From positions 1 through 16,607 of the forward strand of contig CAMLEQ010000030.1 of the NCBI GenBank assembly GCA_946479015.1: a DNA stretch of 16,607 bases, given 5' to 3'. The notes below the pieces were generated by a model. The model was not told the DNA's origin. It worked only from the letters and a program-made list of their open reading frames with translations, and did not search any database. Both the position numbers and the translations under genes were made by a program. Within the stretch, counting starts at the first letter, position 1. Each line of letters opens with the position of its first letter. Shown in pieces: positions 1 through 7,720 of the stretch. The stretch comes from an uncultured Gemmatimonadota bacterium. GTDB lineage: Bacteria > Gemmatimonadota > Gemmatimonadetes > Gemmatimonadales > Gemmatimonadaceae.

Positions 1-643
1 CGATCACGCCCACGCCGCGGATCTCCATGTGATGGCGCGCCAGCTCGTGCCCGCGCCCGATGATCACGTCGTTGCCGCGGCGCGTGGCGATGACGATGTC
101 GTCCGCCACCAGCCGGTGGCCGCGCTCCACCAGGTCGAGCACGCACTCCGACTTCCCGATCCCGCTCCGTCCCACGAACAGCAGCCCCACGCCGTACACG
201 TCGGCGAGGGAGCCGTGCAGCGTGGTGGACGGCGCGAACTCCTCGTCCAGCGCCGGCTTCACGCGCCGGTAGAACTCCGTGGTCTTGAGCGCCGAGCGCA
301 GGATCGGCACGCCGTGCCGGCTCGCGATCTCGAGCATGTCGGCGGGCACGTCGAGCGCCTTGGTGACGACGGCGCACGGCACCTGGAAGGAGAAGAACTG
401 CTCGAGCAGCCGGCAGCGCTCCTCCGCGGGGAGCGAGGCGAGATAGGTGATCTCCGTCTCGCCGAACACCTGGACGCGGTTGGCCGGGAAGCGCTCGACG
501 AAGCCGGCGAGCACGAGCCCCGGGCTGGAGACCTCGTTGCTGGCGATCTCCCGCTGGAGGCCGGTGTCGTCGCCGACGAGCTCGAGCTGGAGCGTGTCGC
601 GCAGCAGCTCGAACATCCGGCCGACGGTGAAGGGGCGCTTCAT
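1..643 (-). CDS. hprK: HPr kinase/phosphorylase, C-terminus cut by window edge
   Basis: This is a bifunctional enzyme family that phosphorylates, and dephosphorylates, a serine of the phosphocarrier HPr, or of an HPr-like protein in organisms without a full sugar PTS. About 214 residues are visible. The N-terminal domain (about 1-130) carries SSPGLVLAGF and VFGETEITYL. The kinase core begins near 140 with TTLHGSLADVYGVGLLFVG, where His143 is the expected general-base/phosphorylase histidine, followed by the P-loop GRSGIGKS (158-165) and RLVADD (177-182). The EIRG stretch at 207-210 is the start of the family signature; the rest lies outside the window. The ATG at 643 is chosen because GAGGG lies 6 nt before it; an in-frame ATG at 649 is the alternative. 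It is the last visible gene of the minus-strand run, 52 bp after the glycosyltransferase. Family assignment is very secure; the physiological partner is not visible. Confidence 0.95.
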   Translation of the reverse strand, partial: MKRPFTVGRMFELLRDTLQLELVGDDTGLQREIASNEVSSPGLVLAGFVERFPANRVQVFGETEITYLASLPAEERCRLLEQFFSFQVPCAVVTKALDVPADMLEIASRHGVPILRSALKTTEFYRRVKPALDEEFAPSTTLHGSLADVYGVGLLFVGRSGIGKSECVLDLVERGHRLVADDIVIATRRGNDVIIGRGHELARHHMEIRGVGVI

Positions 644-695
644 GCGCATCCCTCGCGGCCGCCGTGGTCGGCGCGCGCGCGCATCGGATTCGTGG

Positions 696-1835
696 TCACG
701 GCGTGGTGCGCACGAGCGATGGTCTCCATGGGTGCTCCTCGGCAACGACCTCCATCAGGTGCTCTTCCGTGCGGCGCGCGGCTTCCTCCCAGGTGAAGCG
801 CGAGGCGAAGCATCGCCCACCGGCGCCCAGTCGCGCGACGAGCGCCGGATCGTCCGCCAGGCGCTCCATCGCCGCGGCGAGCGCCGCCACGTCCCCATGC
901 GGGACGAGGAAGCCCGTGTCCCCGTCGCGCACCGACTCGCGCAGCCCCGGAGAGTCGGAGGCGACCACCGGCGTGGCGCACGCCGCCGCCTCGAAGTTCG
1001 TGATCCCCCACCCTTCCTTCGGCGAGGTGAACGCGAGCGCCCACGCCTCGCGGAGGAGTGCCAGCTTCTGCCGGTCGTCGATGAACCCAAGAAACCGAAC
1101 GCGGTCGCGCAGGTCAAGCGACCGCGCGAGCCGCTCCAGCTCGCCGCGATGGTCCCCCGTCCCCGCGATCGCCAGCCGCGCCGCCGGATTCCGGAGCCGC
1201 GCGAAGGCGCGGATGATGAGGTCCACCCGCTTGTACCGCTTGAGCCGGCCGAGGTAGACGAACAGCGGCGTGGCGGATCGCGCGGCCGGTTCGGGGGTGT
1301 ACGTGGCCGCGTCGATCCCAGGGTAGATCACGCGCACGTGATCGCGGGCGATGCCGCGCGCCGCGAGGTCGGACGCCGTGCTCTCGCTGATGGCGTGGAA
1401 GGGCGTGTCGCGGTACACGGACGCGAGCGGCCGCTCGAGCGCCCACACCAGCGCGGCCATCGGGAACGGCACCTCCTGGAAGGCGGTGGTGCCGAACAGG
1501 TGCGGCACGAGCGCCACCGTGCGCCGGGCGCCCCAGCGCGGCGTGTACAGCGGCACCTTGTTCACATCCTCCACGAGCACGTCGTGCGCCTCGGGGGCGA
1601 GCACCCGGCGCCAGTAGCGGTGCGCGTGAAACTGGAAGGTGTACCGCGATCCCACGCGGTGCACGTCGATGCCGTCGAGCCGCGCGCGCGGCGCGCACCC
1701 CTCCCAGCCGCTGCAGAGGAGCGACACGTCGTGCCCGGCGGCGGCGAGGCGCCCGAAGATCTCGTGCAGGTGGATCTCCGCGCCGCCGGCCTGCGGATTC
1801 TCCCGGTCCTGCCAGTTGACGAGAAGGATCCGCAC
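696..1835 (-). CDS. GT4-family glycosyltransferase
   Basis: This is a predicted GT-B fold retaining glycosyltransferase of 379 residues, a normal length for family GT4. The N-terminal acceptor half starts MRILLVNWQD and has the glycine-rich QAGGAE loop (15-20). The C-terminal nucleotide-sugar half contains YLGRLKRYKRVD (194-205), IAGTGD (223-228) and the EX7E motif EGWGITNFE (274-282), followed by ATPVVASDSPGLRES. No signal peptide or membrane segment is seen, so it is probably cytoplasmic or peripheral on the inner membrane. The GTG at 1835 is chosen because homology to the family begins exactly there and it overlaps the nusB stop (TAGTG), suggesting translational coupling. Reading further upstream would only translate nusB in another frame. 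Donor and acceptor cannot be read from sequence. No other polysaccharide gene is adjacent, so a role in lipid or cell-surface glycosylation is only a guess. Confidence 0.9.
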   Translation of the reverse strand: MRILLVNWQDRENPQAGGAEIHLHEIFGRLAAAGHDVSLLCSGWEGCAPRARLDGIDVHRVGSRYTFQFHAHRYWRRVLAPEAHDVLVEDVNKVPLYTPRWGARRTVALVPHLFGTTAFQEVPFPMAALVWALERPLASVYRDTPFHAISESTASDLAARGIARDHVRVIYPGIDAATYTPEPAARSATPLFVYLGRLKRYKRVDLIIRAFARLRNPAARLAIAGTGDHRGELERLARSLDLRDRVRFLGFIDDRQKLALLREAWALAFTSPKEGWGITNFEAAACATPVVASDSPGLRESVRDGDTGFLVPHGDVAALAAAMERLADDPALVARLGAGGRCFASRFTWEEAARRTEEHLMEVVAEEHPWRPSLVRTTP

Positions 1836-2254
1836 TAGAGTCGTCCCATGCGGCGCGCGAGGGCGTCGAGGACGCCGTTCACGAATCGCGCGCTCTGTCC
1901 ACTGCCGAAGCGCTCGGCCAGATGCACCCCTTCCTGGATCACCACGCGCGGCGGCGTGTCCATGCGCAGCAGCTCGGCGGCGGCGAGGCGGAGCACCGAT
2001 CGCTCCACCGCGCCGAGGCGCTCGAGCCGCCAGTTCGTGGTGACCTCGCGCAGCTCGTCGTCGATCGCGCGCCCCTCGCTGGCGACCACGCGCACGAGCG
2101 AGCCCGCGCGCCGACGCTCCTCGGGGGAGATGTGCAGGTCGTCCCACACCTGCGTCGCCACTCGCTCCAACCCCTGTTCGCCACGCACGTCCCAGGCGTA
2201 CAGCGCCTGGAGCGCGCGCGCCCGGGAGCGGCTCTCAACCTTCATCCGTGACAT
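1835..2254 (-). CDS. nusB: Transcription antitermination factor NusB
   Basis: NusB is a small all-helical RNA-binding protein that pairs with NusE (ribosomal protein S10) on boxA RNA for antitermination of rRNA operons. The product is 139 residues, typical for the family. It shows RSRARALQALYAWD near the N-terminus, NWRLERLGAVERSVLRLAAAEL at about 74-95, and the C-terminal signature VIQEGVHLAERFG followed by FVNGVLDAL. It begins inside the end of ribH. Two in-frame ATGs are possible, at 2254 and 2245 (the latter giving MKVESRSRARAL, 136 residues). Neither has a convincing Shine-Dalgarno, so the longer one is given. Its 3' end overlaps the glycosyltransferase GTG. A ribH-nusB pair is a widely conserved arrangement, which supports the call. 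Confidence 0.95.
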   Translation of the reverse strand: MSRMKVESRSRARALQALYAWDVRGEQGLERVATQVWDDLHISPEERRRAGSLVRVVASEGRAIDDELREVTTNWRLERLGAVERSVLRLAAAELLRMDTPPRVVIQEGVHLAERFGSGQSARFVNGVLDALARRMGRL

Positions 2255-2714
2255 TGAGCCGGTCGAACAGGTCAGCCATCTCCAGCGCGGCGAGCGCCGC
2301 GTCCCACCCCTTGTTGCCGTGCTCTCCCCCCGCGCGCGCCTCGGCCTGCGCCATCGTGTCGCAGGTGAGCAGGCCGAAGCCCAGCGGCACGTCGAACTCC
2401 GCGCTCGCGTCGGCGAGCCCGCGCGAGGCCTCCCCCGCCACGTAATCGAAGTGCGGAGTGTCGCCGCGCACCACCGCGCCCACGGCCACGAGCGCGTGGT
2501 AGCGCTCGGACGCGAGCAGAAAGCGCGCCGCAACCGGCAGCTCCCATGCTCCCGGCACCCACACCACGTCGATGTCGTCGAACGCCGCGCCGTGGCGCGT
2601 GAGCGCATCCACGGCGCCGTCCACCAGCTTGCGCGTGATGTGTTCGTTGAACCGGCTGGCGATCACCGCCACGCGCCGCCCCTGTCCCACCGGCTCCCCC
2701 GAGAATTCAGCCAT
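2235..2714 (-). CDS. ribH: 6,7-dimethyl-8-ribityllumazine synthase
   Basis: This enzyme condenses 5-amino-6-ribitylamino-uracil with 3,4-dihydroxy-2-butanone 4-phosphate to lumazine, the penultimate step of riboflavin synthesis. The family forms pentamers or 60-subunit capsids. The 159 residues show all the active-site blocks: SRFNE (20-24), VPGAWELP (53-60), GAVVRGDTPHFDYV (79-92, with the catalytic His at 88) and the phosphate-contacting HGNKG (132-136). The ATG at 2714 directly abuts the ribBA stop codon (TGAATG), so the two are almost certainly translationally coupled. The 3' end overlaps nusB by 11 to 20 nt depending on the nusB start. Whether it assembles as a pentamer or an icosahedral capsid cannot be decided by eye. 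Confidence 0.97.
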   Translation of the reverse strand: MAEFSGEPVGQGRRVAVIASRFNEHITRKLVDGAVDALTRHGAAFDDIDVVWVPGAWELPVAARFLLASERYHALVAVGAVVRGDTPHFDYVAGEASRGLADASAEFDVPLGFGLLTCDTMAQAEARAGGEHGNKGWDAALAALEMADLFDRLNVTDEG

Positions 2715-3923
2715 TCAATGCGCCAGCAGATGTCCGAGTTTGGCCACCTTGGTCTCCAGATAGCCGCGATTCTCGCTGTTCTCCGGCGCGTGGATGGGCA
2801 CGCGCTCCGCCACGCGGAGGCCGTACCCCTCCAGTCCGACGAGCTTCCGCGGGTTGTTCGTCATCGGGCGGATGGAGCGCAGGCCGAGGTCGAGGAGAAT
2901 CTGCGCCCCGATCCCGTAGTTGCGCAGGTCCGGCTTGAAGCCGAGCCGCTCGTTCGCCTCCACCGTGTCCGCGCCGGCATCCTGGAGCTCGTACGCCTTG
3001 AGCTTGTTGAGCAGCCCGATCCCGCGCCCTTCCTGGTCGAGATACACCACCACGCCGCGCCCCTCCTCGGCGATCTGCCGCATCGCGGCGTGGAGCTGCC
3101 ACCCGCAGTCGCACCGGAGCGAGCCGAACACGTCTCCCGTGAGGCACTTGGAGTGCATGCGCACGAGGACGTCCTCACCGTCGCGCACGTCGCCGTGCAC
3201 GAGCGCCACGTGCTCGTGCGCGTCCACGTCGTTGTGGTAGCCGACGATGCGCCACTCGCCGAACTCCGTGGGGAGGCGCGCCTCCGCCACGCGGTGCACG
3301 AGGCGCTCGGTCTTGAGCCGGTAGGCGACGAGCTGCGCGACGGTGATGAAGGCGAGCCCGTGCTCGGCGGCGAACGCCTCGAGCTCCGGACGGCGGGCCG
3401 GCTGGCCGTCGTCGTCGCGCAGGATCTCGCAGATCACCCCGGCCGGATAGAGGCCGGCGAGGCGCGCCAGATCCACCGCCGCCTCGGTGTGCCCCACGCG
3501 CTGGAGCACCCCGCCGGCGCGCGAGCGCAGCGGCTGCACGTGCCCGCCCAGCACGAGGTCCCCCGGCACGGTGGTGGGGTCCACCGCCACCTGGATCGTG
3601 CGCGCGCGATCCTGCGCGCTGATCCCCGTGGTCACGCCGAACCGCGGCGCGGCGTCGATGCTCTGCGTGTACGCCGTGCGATACGCGTCGACGTTCCCCT
3701 CGGCCATCGGCGCGAGCCCGAGCTGGTCGCAGCGCTCCGGGGTCAGCGCGAGGCAGAGCAGTCCGCTCGCCCGCTTGGTCATGAAGTTCACGATCTCCGG
3801 CGTCACGAGCTGCGCGGCACAGATGAGATCGCCCTCGTTCTCGCGATCCTCGTCGTCGGCGACGATGATCATCTTCCCCGCCGCGATGTCGGCGATCGCG
3901 CGCTCCACCGTCTCGAATGGCAT
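2715..3923 (-). CDS. ribBA: Bifunctional DHBP synthase / GTP cyclohydrolase II
   Basis: This fused enzyme supplies both branches of riboflavin synthesis. The N-terminal RibB domain (about 1-200) makes 3,4-dihydroxy-2-butanone 4-phosphate from ribulose 5-phosphate. The C-terminal RibA domain (about 205-402) opens GTP to the pyrimidine precursor. RibB hallmarks are DDEDRENEGDL (23-33), GVTTGISAQDRA (96-107) and VGHTEAAVDLARLAG (143-157). RibA hallmarks are the zinc cysteines Cys260, Cys271 and Cys273 (in SKCLTGDVFGSLRCDCG), DQEGRGIGL (296-304) and YGIGAQIL (336-343). Length (402 residues) is standard. The ATG at 3923 begins 5 nt after the ribE stop. Both halves look catalytically intact. Upstream in-frame sequence merely runs through ribE in another frame and is excluded. 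Confidence 0.97.
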   Translation of the reverse strand: MPFETVERAIADIAAGKMIIVADDEDRENEGDLICAAQLVTPEIVNFMTKRASGLLCLALTPERCDQLGLAPMAEGNVDAYRTAYTQSIDAAPRFGVTTGISAQDRARTIQVAVDPTTVPGDLVLGGHVQPLRSRAGGVLQRVGHTEAAVDLARLAGLYPAGVICEILRDDDGQPARRPELEAFAAEHGLAFITVAQLVAYRLKTERLVHRVAEARLPTEFGEWRIVGYHNDVDAHEHVALVHGDVRDGEDVLVRMHSKCLTGDVFGSLRCDCGWQLHAAMRQIAEEGRGVVVYLDQEGRGIGLLNKLKAYELQDAGADTVEANERLGFKPDLRNYGIGAQILLDLGLRSIRPMTNNPRKLVGLEGYGLRVAERVPIHAPENSENRGYLETKVAKLGHLLAH

Positions 3924-3928
3924 GTCGT

Positions 3929-4534
3929 CTATCTCGTGGCCGCGGCGAGATACGGCGCGAGGAGGCGCTGCACGTACTTGCCGACGACGTCGGCCTCCAC
4001 GTGCACGCGCGCTCCGGGCGCCAGCTCGCCCAGCGTGGTGTGTTGCAGGGTGTATTCGATGAGCGAGACCTGCACCGTGTCCGGGGCGGGCAGCGCGTTC
4101 ACCGTGAGGCTCACGCCGTCGAGCGCGAGCGAGCCGTGCGGCACGAGCAGCGTGGCGAGCGCGTGCGGGAGGCGCACGTCCACGAGGCGCGCATCCTCCA
4201 CGTCGCAGACGGCGGACACGACGCCCACGCCGTCCACGTGCCCCTGCACGATGTGACCGCCGAAGCGGTCGCCGGCGCGGAGGGCGCGCTCGAGATTCAC
4301 GCGCATCCCCTCCACCCACGCGCCGATGGTGGTGCGCTCGAGCGTGGTGACCACGGCGGCGGCGGTGAACCAGCCGGCGCCGTGCTCGCGCACGGTCAGG
4401 CAGGCACCATCGAGCGCGATGCTTTCCCCGTCGGCCAGATCGTGGTAGCGGCAGCGGACGCGCAGCTCTCGGCCGGCGGGCGTCTCGCTCACGCGCTCGA
4501 TCGTGCCGACGTCGTCGATCAGTCCAGTGAACAC
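3929..4534 (-). CDS. ribE: Riboflavin synthase, alpha-subunit type
   Basis: Riboflavin synthase dismutates two 6,7-dimethyl-8-ribityllumazine molecules into riboflavin and the RibD/RibA-derived pyrimidine. The 201 residues consist of two homologous lumazine-binding repeats (about 1-97 and 98-190). Each carries a matching block, LDGACLTV at 41-48 and LDGVSLTV at 138-145, and the linker GGHIVQGHVDG (92-102) is typical. Start choice matters. The family N-terminus MFTG is part of the active site, and here VFTGLIDDVGTI begins at a GTG at 4534, leaving a 53-bp gap after ribD. A TTG at 4591 would add 19 Ser/Pro/Thr-rich residues and overlap the ribD stop; I regard it as less likely. No clear Shine-Dalgarno precedes the GTG. 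Some nomenclatures call this gene ribC. Confidence 0.95.
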   Translation of the reverse strand: MFTGLIDDVGTIERVSETPAGRELRVRCRYHDLADGESIALDGACLTVREHGAGWFTAAAVVTTLERTTIGAWVEGMRVNLERALRAGDRFGGHIVQGHVDGVGVVSAVCDVEDARLVDVRLPHALATLLVPHGSLALDGVSLTVNALPAPDTVQVSLIEYTLQHTTLGELAPGARVHVEADVVGKYVQRLLAPYLAAATR

Positions 4535-4587
4535 GTCGGTCGAAGAGGTCGGGGTCGGGCCGGTGGCCGGGGAGCGCGACGGAGCAC

Positions 4588-5703
4588 TCAAGTGGCGCGA
4601 ACGGCGTACACGGTCATCGCGTCATCGCCGAGCGCGCGGCGCTCCAGTACGCGCCACCGCGGCGCTTCGGCCAGGGACACGCCCGGCGCGTACGCGAACG
4701 CACCGAGCGCGCCGGCGCCCAACAGCACCGGCCCCTGAAAGATAATCAATCGGTGCACCAGCGCGCCCGAGAGCAGCGCGCCGGCCACGCGCGCCCCGCC
4801 CTCCACCAGGAGGGAGCGGATCCCCCCGCGCGCGAGCGCCTCGAGCCCCACCGCCAGCGAGTCGGCCCGCAGCACCCGCACCCCCGCGTCCTCCAGGGCG
4901 CGCACGCGCGCCGGATCCGGGCGCTCGGTCACGAGGATCGTCGGCACCTCGCGCGCGGTCCGGACGAGCGTCGCGCCCACCGGGGTGCGCGCGGTCCGAT
5001 CGAAGACCACGCGCGTGGGCGCCACGCGCGGCGCGGGCGCGTCGCGCACGGTGAGCGACGGGTCGTCCGCCACCACGGTTCCCACGCCGACGCCCACCGC
5101 GTCGCTCCCGGCGCGCAGCAGGTGCACCCGGGCGCGCGACCGCGCCCCGGTGATCCAGCGCGAGCGCCCCTCCGCGTCGGCGATCGCGCCGTCCACGGAC
5201 ACGGCCAGCTTGAGGGTGATCCACGGGGTGGAGGCGGCGTGCGCATGGAAGAACGGCGCGTTCAGCTCGCGCGCCGCCTCCTCCTCGACGCCGGTGGTGA
5301 CGGCGATCCCTGCCGCCCTCAGCCGTTCCACGCCTCCCGTGGCCACCGGGTTGGGGTCGCGCGCGGCGATCACCACCCGGGCGACGCCGGCGGCGATGAG
5401 CGCCTCGGTGCACGGCGGGGTCTTGCCGTGGTGCGCGCACGGCTCGAGCGTGACGTACACGGTGGCGCCGCCCGCCAACGCGCCCGCGGCGCGGAGCGCG
5501 GCCACCTCCGCGTGCGCCTCCCCCCAGCGGGCGTGGTACCCTTCCCCCACCACGGCACCATCCCGCACGACGACGGCGCCGACCATCGGGTTCGGCGCCG
5601 TCCATCCCCACCCGCGGCGGGCGAGGGAGAGCGCCCGCCGCATGAACGCGCGATCGCGCGTCAGCGCCGGGCGCCGGAGCTCCGCGTCGTGCTCAGAAGC
5701 CAA
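4588..5703 (-). CDS. ribD: Bifunctional pyrimidine deaminase / reductase RibD
   Basis: RibD carries out the second and third steps of the GTP branch: zinc-dependent deamination of the diaminopyrimidine, then NADPH-dependent reduction of the ribosyl side chain. The deaminase domain (about 15-150) has NPMVGAVVV (38-46), the zinc ligand and catalytic pair HAE (64-66), and PCAHHGKTPPC with Cys89 and Cys98. The reductase domain (about 160-371) has LKLAVSVDG (164-172), SRWITG (181-186), VADDPSLTVR (211-220) and LLVEGGA (298-304). Length of 371 is normal. The start given is a TTG at 5703, overlapping the upstream barrel gene by 11 nt. The only good alternative is ATG 5643, which would remove residues that usually precede the FMRRAL helix, so the TTG is preferred. 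No FMN-riboswitch-like leader is possible here because the upstream gene runs into it. Confidence 0.95.
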   Translation of the reverse strand: MASEHDAELRRPALTRDRAFMRRALSLARRGWGWTAPNPMVGAVVVRDGAVVGEGYHARWGEAHAEVAALRAAGALAGGATVYVTLEPCAHHGKTPPCTEALIAAGVARVVIAARDPNPVATGGVERLRAAGIAVTTGVEEEAARELNAPFFHAHAASTPWITLKLAVSVDGAIADAEGRSRWITGARSRARVHLLRAGSDAVGVGVGTVVADDPSLTVRDAPAPRVAPTRVVFDRTARTPVGATLVRTAREVPTILVTERPDPARVRALEDAGVRVLRADSLAVGLEALARGGIRSLLVEGGARVAGALLSGALVHRLIIFQGPVLLGAGALGAFAYAPGVSLAEAPRWRVLERRALGDDAMTVYAVRAT

Positions 5704-6682
5704 CGCGCACGCCGACCGATCCGTACCAGCGCGGATCGCTCGCGCCCTTGTCGAAGGTGTTGAACGTGGTCACGTCGCCGCCCGACACGCGCCCCAGCTC
5801 GCCCACGATCTTGATGACGGCGAGGTTGAGCGACACGTCGCCGAACACGTTCGTGCGCGTGGGGCTCACGTCGAGCGCGAACGGGCCGCCGGAGGGGGTG
5901 TTGCCATCGACGTCGTACGTGAGCGCGGCGCGCGTGTCGTACTTGTCCTGCCCCACCCCAGCCGCGAACCCGAACACCAGCAGGTTCTTGCTCGCCACCA
6001 GCCGCCAGGCCGTGGTCTTCGCCTCGAGATCCTGGATGGTGACGGAGCGGGTGGGCGACGCGACGGCCGTCACCGTCGTCTTCGGGAGGTCGCGGCGGAT
6101 CCAGGTCAGCGACACACCGGGGACGAGCGCCGTCTCCTGGAGGATGCCGAGGCGCGCGCCATAGCCGAACTTGAGTGCGCCGTCCGGCGTGCTCACCTTC
6201 ACCGAGCCGCTCGACACGTCGGGGAGGTACGCGACGCTGACCAGCGCGTCGATGCCACCCACGTTCGTGATGCCGAGCGGGATCCCCTTGAAGATCCCGA
6301 TGGAGGCATCCACCACCGGGAGCGCCGCCCACTTGTCGTTGACGGGGATGTCGCTCGACACCGCGGGCCCGATTCCCACGCCGGTCCGCTCGACATCGGG
6401 GATCCCGGCGCGCATCGCGTTGGCGCGCACGCCGATCGCGAAGTGCCCGAGCCCACCCATCGCCCCGCCCTGCGCCAGCGTCGCGTTCCCGCCGGCGACC
6501 AGCGTCCCGAGCTGGACTCCCATGTAGCGATACAGGTCCACCACCTTCTGACAGGCGTCCCCACCCTCGAGCCCCACGCCCACGACGGCGGGATCGCTGC
6601 ATCGCGCATCCTGCTGCGCGCGCGCGGGGGACGCGACGGCCACGGCGGCCGCCGCGGCGAGCACACAAACGCGAACCTTCAT
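5693..6682 (-). CDS. Uncharacterised secreted protein, probable outer-membrane beta-barrel
   Basis: I do not recognise this protein family. The 329 residues start with a signal peptide: a positively charged MKVR, an alanine/valine-rich core, and a probable cleavage after ARA at residue 22. Cys28 and Cys44 could form a disulfide. The remainder is rich in glycine and in alternating polar/hydrophobic stretches (for example VGVGIG, GGIDALVSVAYLP and KFGYGARLGIL), and it ends in WYGSVGVRVGF with a terminal Phe, as in many BAM-assembled barrels. An outer-membrane beta-barrel with roughly 10-14 strands is therefore inferred. The ATG at 6682 is supported by AGGAG 9 nt upstream, which overlaps the purM stop. 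Its 3' end overlaps ribD by 11 nt, so it is embedded in the riboflavin gene run. That is suggestive of, but does not prove, a link to flavin or purine transport. Confidence 0.75.
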   Translation of the reverse strand: MKVRVCVLAAAAAVAVASPARAQQDARCSDPAVVGVGLEGGDACQKVVDLYRYMGVQLGTLVAGGNATLAQGGAMGGLGHFAIGVRANAMRAGIPDVERTGVGIGPAVSSDIPVNDKWAALPVVDASIGIFKGIPLGITNVGGIDALVSVAYLPDVSSGSVKVSTPDGALKFGYGARLGILQETALVPGVSLTWIRRDLPKTTVTAVASPTRSVTIQDLEAKTTAWRLVASKNLLVFGFAAGVGQDKYDTRAALTYDVDGNTPSGGPFALDVSPTRTNVFGDVSLNLAVIKIVGELGRVSGGDVTTFNTFDKGASDPRWYGSVGVRVGF

Positions 6683-6691
6683 CGGTTGCGA

Positions 6692-6696
6692 CTCCT
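6692..6696 (-). promoter_or_regulatory. Shine-Dalgarno of the barrel gene, inside the purM stop
   Basis: On the minus strand, TAGGAG combines the purM stop codon (TAG) with an AGGAG ribosome-binding site placed 9 nt before ATG 6682. It is one of the best ribosome-binding sites in the minus-strand run. It fixes the start of the barrel gene and suggests that ribosomes finishing purM re-initiate on it. Confidence 0.75.
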
Positions 6697-7720
6697 AAAC
6701 GAGTTTGACCTGGCCGGCGCCCGGGGCCACGTGTCCGAGCACCCAGGCGTTCACGCCGGCATCGCGAGCGGCGGTGATCACCGCGTCGGCATCCGCCGGC
6801 GCGCAGAGCACCGTCATTCCGACGCCCATGTTGAACGCGCGAAACATTTCGCCGCGCTCAACCGCCCCGGCGCGCTCGAGCGCCAGAAACTCGTTCGGAA
6901 TCGTCCAGCTCCCCGTGTCCACCACCGCGTCGAGCGTCTCGGGCAGCGCCCGGTTCAGGTTGCCCGGGAGCCCGCCCCCGGTGATGTGGGCCATCGCGTG
7001 CACGCGCCCCAGCACCGGGCGCAGCGCCGCCACGTACGACCGGTGCACCTTCAGCAGGACGTCGGCCACGCTCGCGCCCGCGCCGGGGAAGGGATCGTGG
7101 GGCCCGAGCCGCATCCGCTCGGCCACGATGCGGCGCGCGAGCGAATACCCGTTGGTGTGCAGCCCGGAGCTCGCGAGCCCCACGATCACGTCCCCCGCGC
7201 GCACCCGATCGGCGCCGAGCACGCGGTCCTCCTCCACCCACCCCACGATGAAGCCGGCCAGGTCGTAGTCGGGCGGCGTGTAGACGCCGGGCATCTCCGC
7301 CGTCTCGCCGCCGAGGAGCGCGCAGCCGTTCTCGCGACACCCCGCCGCGACACCGCGCACCACCGCCTCCACCACCTCGGGGACGAGCGCGCCGAAGGCG
7401 ACGTAGTCGAGGAAGAAGAGCGGGAGCGCGCCCTGCACGAGGATGTCGTTCGCGCAGTGGTTCACCAGGTCGTGCCCGACGGTGTCGTGCCGGCCGGCCT
7501 CGATGGCCACCTTGATCTTGGTCCCCACGCCGTCGGCGCTGGAGACGAGCAGCGGCGCCTTCGCCTCGGGAGGGAGGCGGAACATCCCGCCGAACCCGCC
7601 GAATCGGCCGCGCGCGCCCGCGGTGAGCGTGGACTCCACGAGCGCCTTGATGCGGTGCTTCGCGTCGTCGGCGGCCTCGATGTCCACGCCGGCCGCACGG
7701 TAGTCGAGCGGTCCGCTCAC
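6695..7720 (-). CDS. purM: Phosphoribosylformylglycinamidine cyclo-ligase (AIR synthetase)
   Basis: PurM closes the imidazole ring of the purine precursor, converting FGAM plus ATP to aminoimidazole ribonucleotide in the cytosol. The 341-residue length matches the family. Visible hallmarks are DYRAAGVDI near the N-terminus, SADGVGTKIK (61-70), HDLVNHCANDILVQGA (83-98), GGETAEMPG (137-145), SSGLHTNGYSLARR (184-197) and HITGGGLPGNLNR in the C-terminal half. Together these cover the ATP-grasp-unrelated PurM fold and its substrate-binding loops. The start is a GTG at 7720 that overlaps the stop of the PfkB kinase as GTGA, so the two are coupled. The barrel gene follows after 12 nt. No other pur gene is in the window. 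Confidence 0.96.
   Translation of the reverse strand: MSGPLDYRAAGVDIEAADDAKHRIKALVESTLTAGARGRFGGFGGMFRLPPEAKAPLLVSSADGVGTKIKVAIEAGRHDTVGHDLVNHCANDILVQGALPLFFLDYVAFGALVPEVVEAVVRGVAAGCRENGCALLGGETAEMPGVYTPPDYDLAGFIVGWVEEDRVLGADRVRAGDVIVGLASSGLHTNGYSLARRIVAERMRLGPHDPFPGAGASVADVLLKVHRSYVAALRPVLGRVHAMAHITGGGLPGNLNRALPETLDAVVDTGSWTIPNEFLALERAGAVERGEMFRAFNMGVGMTVLCAPADADAVITAARDAGVNAWVLGHVAPGAGQVKLV

Noticed and set aside
1836..2147. N-terminal extension of the glycosyltransferase frame
   Set aside because: It would only translate nusB in another frame. The product is Arg/Ala-rich, and family homology begins at the GTG at 1835.
1848..4256. 802-codon open frame on the plus strand
   Set aside because: It is antisense to nusB, ribH, ribBA and part of ribE; its composition is a shadow of those genes.
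5621..5760. FMN riboswitch upstream of ribD
   Set aside because: The region is coding for the C-terminus of the barrel protein and the start of ribD; the conserved FMN-element blocks are not seen.
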